A program made the translations under genes and the position numbers. From Robertkochia flava (lineage in GTDB: Bacteria > Bacteroidota > Bacteroidia > Flavobacteriales > Flavobacteriaceae), in contig NZ_JAINZT010000007.1 of assembly GCF_020166515.1 (NCBI RefSeq), forward strand, positions 248,001 through 312,000: 64,000 nt of DNA, written 5' to 3'. Every line of letters begins with the position of its first letter. The first letter of the stretch is position 1. Under the pieces are notes generated by a model that had not been told where the DNA came from, did no database searches, and was given only the letters and a program-made list of their open reading frames with translations. Below, piece after piece: positions 1 to 8,000 of this stretch.

Positions 1-2
1 CT

Positions 3-1829
3 ACTCCGTATAGTGCTTCCAAAGGCGGGGGGACTGCAGGAACACCCCTTACCCTGAATTTCTCAATCGGAGCGGTTCCCGGAACAAACGGACCTACTGC
101 TCAGGCACTATCCGACTTAATTACCGGAGAGTCGCCACTTCAGGTTTCCTTTACCGGAAGTGGATCCCTGGCCGGAGATGCTCCTATTTCCTCATACAGC
201 TGGGATTTCGGGGACGGGAATACTTCTATGGAGGCAGACCCTGTACATACGTATTCCGCTGCGGGGACCTTCACTGCGGTACTTACCGTAACAGATGATC
301 TCGGGCAACAGGATTCAGATCAGATTGTTATTACAGTTAATGATCCCGCTGTTACGGGACCAACAGCCGTAGCATCTGCAAACATCACCTCAGGAGAGGT
401 TCCCCTCCAGGTTTCCTTTACCGGAAGTGGATCCCTGGCTGGAGATGCTCCATTCGCAGAATTCAGCTGGGATTTCGGGGACGGGAATACTTCTATGGAG
501 GCAGACCCTGTACATACGTATTCCGCTGCGGGGACCTTCACTGCGGTACTTACCGTAACAGATGATCTCGGCCAACAGGATTCAGATCAGATTGTTATTA
601 CAGTTAATGACCCCGCTGTTACGGGACCAACAGCCGTGGTATCGGCAAACCTCACCTCAGGAGAAGTTCCCCTCGAGGTTTCCTTTACCGGTAGTGGATC
701 CCTTGCCGGAGATACTCCAATTGTAGAATACAGCTGGGATTTTGGTGATGGCAATACCTCCTCTGAGGCAGACCCTGTTCATACCTATACTTCTGCAGGG
801 ACCTTCACTGCAGTGCTTACCGTAACAGATGGGCAAGGACTTTCCTCTTCTGATGAATTAATGATCACTACCACAGTTTCTAATGTTAACGGACCTGTTG
901 CTGTAGCCGTATCAGATCTTGACACCGGGGAAGCACCTCTAACTATAAATTTCTCAGGTTCAGGTTCTCTTGCAGGAGATAACGCAATTACAGGTTATTC
1001 GTGGAATTTCGGGGATGGCAATTTTTCAGGATTAGCTGATCCAACACATACTTATGAGGTTCCGGGGAGCTATACAGCAGTACTTACTGTAACCGATGAA
1101 TCCGGGTTAGATGATGTGGATCAGATCGATATTCTGGTTACAGACCCGGTTCAGGACATGATGGAAATTATCGGTTATACGCTGGTGAATGCAGAAACCG
1201 ATACTGATATTCTTGATCTTACCGAAGGCCTGCAGATCGATGCTTCACAGTTTGCAACCAATTCGCTCAATATCCGGGCCAATCCGGGAACAGTAGCTGT
1301 AGGCAGCGTTGTGCTTACAATTTCAGGAGCGGTGAATTACAACCGTGTAGAGTCGGTGGCACCCTACGCCTTATTTGGAGATTCCAACGGGAATTATTTC
1401 GGACAGAGTATGCCGGCGGGTAACTATACCCTTACTGCAGTTCCATATGCACTCTCCGGAGCCGGGGGAGCACAAGGGAATTCACTGTCTCTTAATTTTA
1501 GCATTGTTCAGATTCAATCCAAGTTTGTTTCTTCAGCTAATGATGATGAAACACCCCTGCCTGAGACAACCAACATCATCATTTATCCCAATCCGGCAAG
1601 ATCAGTTGTTCATATTTCAGGTTTGAAGCTGAGTCCTGGTATTACAGACGGGGAATTTGGGCTTTTTGATATGAATGGAAGGCGCATATTGAAATATACA
1701 CCATCCGAGGTGTATAATGCAGGGTTGTATTCCATTCCCCTGGATGGAGTTCAAAATGGAAGTTATTTGCTGCGTTTTGTAAATGGGCAGGGAACTCTGT
1801 TCTCAAAACAGATTATTATAGGAAAATAA
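3..1829 (+). CDS. PKD-repeat surface protein with T9SS type A sorting domain (5' end outside window)
   Basis: The reading frame is open from the first complete codon (position 3), so the N-terminus lies outside the window. The visible 608 residues begin with the tail of a beta-rich module (TPYSASKGGGTAG...). This matches the end of the module at about residues 385-500, so that module occurs at least twice. Four PKD domains follow, each with a YSWDFGDGN-type core and a TAVLTVTD strand, then the second copy of the module (GYTLVNAETDTDILDL onward). The end is a T9SS type A sorting domain with the IIIYPNPA signature and a terminal KQIIIGK. By family knowledge such proteins cross the outer membrane through T9SS and are anchored on or released from the surface. 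The function is probably adhesion or glycan binding, but no catalytic domain is visible. The next gene downstream is a larger relative with the same C-terminal architecture. Confidence 0.85.
   Translation, partial: TPYSASKGGGTAGTPLTLNFSIGAVPGTNGPTAQALSDLITGESPLQVSFTGSGSLAGDAPISSYSWDFGDGNTSMEADPVHTYSAAGTFTAVLTVTDDLGQQDSDQIVITVNDPAVTGPTAVASANITSGEVPLQVSFTGSGSLAGDAPFAEFSWDFGDGNTSMEADPVHTYSAAGTFTAVLTVTDDLGQQDSDQIVITVNDPAVTGPTAVVSANLTSGEVPLEVSFTGSGSLAGDTPIVEYSWDFGDGNTSSEADPVHTYTSAGTFTAVLTVTDGQGLSSSDELMITTTVSNVNGPVAVAVSDLDTGEAPLTINFSGSGSLAGDNAITGYSWNFGDGNFSGLADPTHTYEVPGSYTAVLTVTDESGLDDVDQIDILVTDPVQDMMEIIGYTLVNAETDTDILDLTEGLQIDASQFATNSLNIRANPGTVAVGSVVLTISGAVNYNRVESVAPYALFGDSNGNYFGQSMPAGNYTLTAVPYALSGAGGAQGNSLSLNFSIVQIQSKFVSSANDDETPLPETTNIIIYPNPARSVVHISGLKLSPGITDGEFGLFDMNGRRILKYTPSEVYNAGLYSIPLDGVQNGSYLLRFVNGQGTLFSKQIIIGK
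90..1157 (+). repeat. four tandem 267-bp PKD-coding units
   Basis: In-frame units start at 90, 357, 624 and 891, each at a GGA-CCN codon pair, giving an exact 267-bp period. Units 1-3 are nearly identical in DNA over long stretches (for example the FTGSGSLAGD segment) and unit 4 is more diverged. This points to recent duplication or gene conversion within the surface protein gene. Confidence 0.85.
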
Positions 1830-2003
1830 CGCGATTTATAGGTATTAAAATATTCGTACTATTTATAGCACTGAACTATTCGGTAATTTTCTATGGAACG
1901 TAGTATTTGAGCTTTTAAACAACTATTATTCAATATATTAACGACAATAATTGTGGTACATCGATAAACCCGTTTTGAAGTTCATAATCTACATGCTTTC
2001 GAT

Positions 2004-2011
2004 TAATTTTG
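2004..2011 (+). promoter_or_regulatory. candidate -7 box for the giant PKD/malectin gene
   Basis: TAATTTTG matches the Bacteroidota -7 consensus TAnnTTTG and lies 60 bp before the ATG at 2072. A TTTTG at 1973-1977 could be the -33 element, but its 26-bp spacing is long. The remainder of the 242-bp gap is AT-rich and shows no clear terminator for the upstream gene. Confidence 0.35.
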
Positions 2012-2071
2012 GTGTTTCCTCACCTGATCCCTGCTGTTTGTTGATTAATTACAGTTTAAGGCAACAGGTAT

Positions 2072-5000
2072 ATGAATAGAATTTTACGCTTCCCCTTTCA
2101 ATGGATTTCCGGTGGCTTGTACTGCAATTGGATTCCCTTATTACTTGCAGTTCTTGTGGTTTTGATTTCCACAGGCGTGGTAACGGGTCAAACCATAAGT
2201 TTCGGTCAGACCGGTCTGCAGGGAGAATCCATTGTAAACCCGACTTCTCTGAGTTTTGGCCCTAATGGAAAGCTTTATGTTTCTCAACAGAACGGTACGC
2301 TATGGGAATTTACAGTAGCCAGGGATACTTCTGCCCCGGGTTCGGGAAATTATTCTGTGGTGGAATCCAAGACCATAACCCTCATTAAAAATGCTACCCC
2401 TAACCACAATGATGATGGGACACAAAATACGACAAGTATAAGACAGATCACCGGTATCCTGGCTACAGGAACACCGGAGAATCCAATACTGTATGTTACT
2501 TCGTCTGATTGGCGGATAGGAGGTGGAGGAAGTTTGGGTAACGACACCAACCTGGATACGAATTCCGGAATTCTTTCTCGTTTGAAATGGAACGGGCAGC
2601 AATGGGAAAAGGTGGACCTGGTAAGAGGCTTACCGAGATGCGAGGAAAATCACTCGACCAACGGGATGGATATCTTCTCTTCAAACGGACAGGATTATTT
2701 ACTGGTACAGCAGGGAGGAAATACAAACATGGGAGCACCCTCCAACAACTTTGCAGGGTCTTCGGAGTTCTTTTTGGCCGGAGCCTTGTTAATTGTGAAC
2801 CTGTCCCAGATACAGGAGATGGAGAGTTCCAATGGAGGGCCATTTACAGACCCCAGAACTGGAACGGCCTATATTTATGATCTTCCTACCCTCAATGATC
2901 CGGAGCGCCCGGATATCACTAATGCGAGCCCTTCCTTTCCGTATGGGCCACAACATCCGATGTATAACGCGACCATAGACCTGGGCGATCCTTTTGGAGG
3001 AAACAATGGTTTAAATCAGGCTTTTCCGGAGCCTGGTGGACCGGTACAGATCTTTGCCCCGGGTTTCAGAAATGCCTATGATGTCGTGGTAACATCTTCC
3101 GGAAAAATATATACCAGCGATAACGGGCCGAATAAGGGATGGGGTGGTCCGCCTGCCATATATGACAATACCGGTACACTAAAGGGAGATGACAGCAATA
3201 CCACTTATAACAGTCAGCAGGGAGATTATGTAACCAACCAGTTTAACATTACCAACGGGGTTTCTCATGGGGATCAGTTGCATCTTATTGGAAATATAAC
3301 TGATGGAAATGGAACCTATTATGGGGGGCACCCGGTACCCGTAAGAGCCTTCCCGGATAAGGCAGGCATCTATAAGTATTCTTATGACGGGAGTACTTGG
3401 ATAGAACAGGGAAGTTATGCTTTTGCTGATCTCCTTTCGGGAGTATCAGGGTATCTCAATCAGTCTTTCACTTTAGCAGACTTTCCTTCAGATCCGCGGC
3501 AAGGTGATTATACCACAGACGACATTAACGATCCCAGTCTTAATATCCTTGATATTGTGAATTCTTCCACAAATGGTATCAGCGAATATACGGCAACCAA
3601 TTTCGGGGGGGCTATGACCGGAGATCTTATTACAGCCTCCTTCAACGGAAGTATAAACCGGTACAAAACGGATGCTACCGGAAGTGGTCTGATCTTAAAA
3701 AACAATGCTTTTCTCAGTGGTTTCGGAAGTCAACCACTGGATGTGGTCGCCCTTGGTGATAATGCAATTTTTCCGGGTACCATATGGGCGGTGACCTACG
3801 GGGCAGATAATGTCACTATTTTTGAACCTGCAGATTTCGGGAACTGTATTCAACCCGAAGATCCGGAATATGATGCAAGTCTGGACTACGATAATGATGG
3901 GTTTACCAACGGAGATGAGATAGCCAATGGTACCAATCCCTGTTCTGCCGGGAGTCAGCCCACCGATAATGATAATGATAAGATCTCAGACCTTTCAGAT
4001 CCTGATGATGATAATGACGGTATCCCGGATCTGGAAGATGCCTTTGCCATCGATCCTCAAAATGGATTATCTACGTCCTTGCCCCTGAGTTATCCATTTT
4101 GGAATAATGATCCGGGGACAGGTTTCTTTGGATTGGGATTTACAGGTCTGATGCTGGACCCGACCGGTAACACAGACTACCTGGATCAGTTTGATGAGAC
4201 GAATATTTCCTTTGGGGGTGCCGCCGGCAAGGCTACAGTAGATCAGGTAGATGATGGAGAGGCCCTGCAAGGTGTTAATAACCAGAAGTATGCCTTCCAG
4301 TTTGGCGTAGCCGCAGACACTTCTTCACCTCCTTTTACGATTCAAACCGCCATAGAAACTCCTTTTGATGGTTTTCCTCCGCAGCCAGGCCAGGAATATG
4401 GTATTTATATTGGCACCGGAGACCAGGATAATTATTTTAAAATGGTGCTGGATGACGGCGCGGATCCAAATGATGATACCTACGGAATAACGCTCCTGCT
4501 GGAAGAGGGGGGTACGGTGATTTCCAGTCAGAATTTTGATGTCGCGGGTTTAATTTCTGCCAATGCAGTGACCTTTTACCTGAGTATAGATCCTGCTCAG
4601 AATACGGTAAATTCATATTATTCTCTGGATGGTGGAGGGGTAATCATGCCTCTGGGGTTACCGGTTACTCTTCCGGCCTCTTTCCTGGACCCATCCGATG
4701 CTCAGGGGATGGCTGTAGGTATTATTAGTACCAGTGGAGGAGCAGGAACCTATACCGCCACATGGGACTACCTGAATATTACCCTGGATGAGCCAGGAGT
4801 GCTGCAGGCAAATTCCCAAACATTCTCTTTCGGAACCCTGGCCATAAACGGAGAGGCAAATAGCTTATCCCTGGAGGTAACCAACCAGGGAGGAGCAACA
4901 GATCAGGCCATAACAATTTCAGACCTTATCTTTTCCGGCCCTGATAGTACACTTTTTTCGACCAATGCGGTTTTACCTCTTCAGGTAGGTCCCGGGGAAA

Positions 5001-8000
5001 CAAAGATCATTCCTGTAACCCTGACTCCGGACGACACTGCAAGATTGGTGAGTGCTCAACTTGATGTGGTTCATGATGGAGCTAACTCACCCTTACAGGT
5101 TACCCTGGAGGGCGAATTGACGGATATTTTGAATACTACTGTTATCCGTATTAATTCCGGAGGGGCTGCAGAAAATTATGAAGGCAAAGCGTTTGCCGCC
5201 GATCAGTATTTTTCTTCAGGAAAGGTTTACAGCAATACCAAAGCCCTGGTTTCTCCTCTGTTGAGTACCGAACGTACCGCCTCCAGTCCTCCTCAATTGT
5301 TTTATAATATTCCCGTGGAAAATGGTACTTACGAGGTAAACCTCTATTTTTCTGAAATCTACTGGGGCGCCACCGGTGGTGGTAACGGAGGTGTAGGAAG
5401 CAGAGTTTTTGATGTGATTGTGGAGGGGGACCTTGTGTTGGATAATTTTGACATTTTTGCTGAGGTAGGTGCAGAAACCCTGGTTGTTAAATCATATAAC
5501 GTAACGGTTACTGATGGCGAGATCAGCCTGCTATTTGATGCCAGCTCAGCTGTTGGAGGTGTGAATCAGCCAAAAATTTCAGCTATTGAAATTTTCAGTG
5601 CAAGCAATCAGGTACCGATTGCTAAGATCGGGGCCTCGGTAACATCTGGAAATGCCCCTTTGACAGTCAATTTTACCGGGGAAGACTCCCTGGATGATGA
5701 TGGAATTGTAAGCTATGAATGGGATTTTGGAGATGGATCAACTTCCTCAGAGGCCAATCCTTCCCATATTTATTTATCAGAAGGCACTTTTACGGTATCC
5801 CTTACCGTAATGGATTCCAGAGGTGCCACCAATGCTGTAACTACAGAAATACAAGTAGGGCCGTCCCAAAGTAATGATGGGTATAAGCTATTGCTGAATG
5901 CCGGAGGAGGATCGGTAACCTATGAAGGGAAAGTTTTTCAACAGGATGAATATTTTACAGGAGGGAAAACCTATACCAATCCCGATGCCCTTGTCCCGGA
6001 ATTACTGAAGACTGAACGAAGCGCTTCTCCCCCGGAGTTTTCATATCAAATTCCTGTGGTCAATGGTACTTATCAGGTAATTCTTCATTTTGCTGAAATC
6101 TATTGGGGCGCCACAGGAGGTGGCAGTGGAGGAGTTGGAAAACGAGTCTTCGATGTCTTTCTGGAGGGAAATATTGTCCTTGACAATTATGACATTTACG
6201 CCGACGTAGGAGCGGAAACAATAGCCTCCAAATCCTTTACTACAGAGGTTACAGACCAAAACCTGGATCTGTATTTCTCGGCTTTGGCTGCCAACGGGGG
6301 GGTAAATCAGCCCAAGATTTCTGCAATTGAGATCTATGGGATCGATAACGGTCAGTTCAGCCCGATTACCATAACTTCGATTCCCGAACAGGTAAATAAG
6401 CCGGGAGACCTTGCTGATATAACTGTGGCCGCGGTTGGGGGAGATCCGGCAAAAGCGTTTATGTACAGCTTGACCGGCCAACCGGAAGGTATTCTTATAG
6501 ACTCTTTAAGCGGTAAGATTTCAGGTGAGATATCTCAAAATGCCCTTACCGGTGGTCCAGCCTCAGATGGGATACACCAGGTTGTGGTAACTGTAAATAA
6601 GGAGGGGTCTCAACCTTCAGAAGAAAATTTCCAATGGACGGTTTCTAACGGACCTGAGGCTGTAGCATCGGCCGACACACTTTCAGGTCCTGCTCCTTTC
6701 CAGGTTGCTTTCTCCGGGTTAAATTCTTCTTCAGTAAATGGAGTGATATCAGGTTATGAATGGGACTTTGGGGATGGTGTTTCTTCCACGGAGGCCAATC
6801 CAACACATGTCTATACCAGCAATGGTTCGTATGCAGCCGTATTAACTGTAACTGATGAGCTGGGATTAACGGATTCAGACACTATGAATGTAAATGTTGC
6901 CCCTGTTTCGGGTGCTTTTGAGTTACGTATTAACGCAGGAGGGGTACAATTAGACTATGAAGGCAATACCTTTTTCGGGGACCAGGGTTTTACGGGAGGA
7001 TACGTTTACACAAATGCCTCTGCATTGGTTCCGGAACTCTTAAAATCGGAGCGAACTGCCGGTAGTCAGTTAGGCTACAATATAGCCGTTCCGAATGGGG
7101 AGTATACGGTTAATTTGTACTTCGCTGAGATATATTGGGGAGCTACAGGAGGCGGTTCAGGAGGCGTGGGAAGCCGGGTGTTTGACGTTTCACTGGAAAA
7201 TACGTTGGTTTTGGATAATTTCGATATTATCGCCGAAGCTGGAGCAGCCGAAACCCTGGTAGTGAAATCATTTAACGTAACTGTAAGTGATGGTCAGCTG
7301 AATTTATTTTTTGATTCGTCCTCTGCTGCCGGAGGGGTGAACCAACCAAAAATATCAGCCATTGAAATCCTCAGTAATGTAGCTGATCCGATCACCCTTT
7401 CCCAGATACTGAACCAGGTAAATAAGGTCGGAGATCAGATTGATATCGCCGTTGAAGCCTCGGGAGGAGACCCTCAACAAAATTTTAATTATTCCATTAG
7501 TGGTCAGCCGGAAGGCGTGGATATAGAACCCACGAACGGACAGATCTTCGGAGTGGTATCTGAAAATGCCCTGACCGGAGGGCCGGCGGGTGATGGGGTG
7601 CATAATGTAACGGTATCGGTGACCAAGAGTGGATCTCAACCTGTGGATGAAGTTTTTCAATGGATTATAAGTAATGGTCCTGTTGCAGTAGCAGAGGCTG
7701 ATACCCTTTCAGGAGTTGTGCCGTTGGAAATAAATTTTTCAGGATCAAATTCTACTGCTGGTTTGGGTTCTGTTCAAACGTACAGCTGGGACTTTGGCGA
7801 TGGGGTAACGGATAGCATTGCCGATCCGCTGCATACCTACCAGGCCTCGGGAATATACACGGCTGTACTCACGGTAACCGACAGTGTGGGCTTAAGCGAT
7901 ACAGACTCCCTTGAGATCACGGTGACCGATCCGCTGGTCGGACCAACCGCCCTGGCGGCTGCAGATGTGCAAAGCGGGGAAGCCCCATTGGAGGTAAACT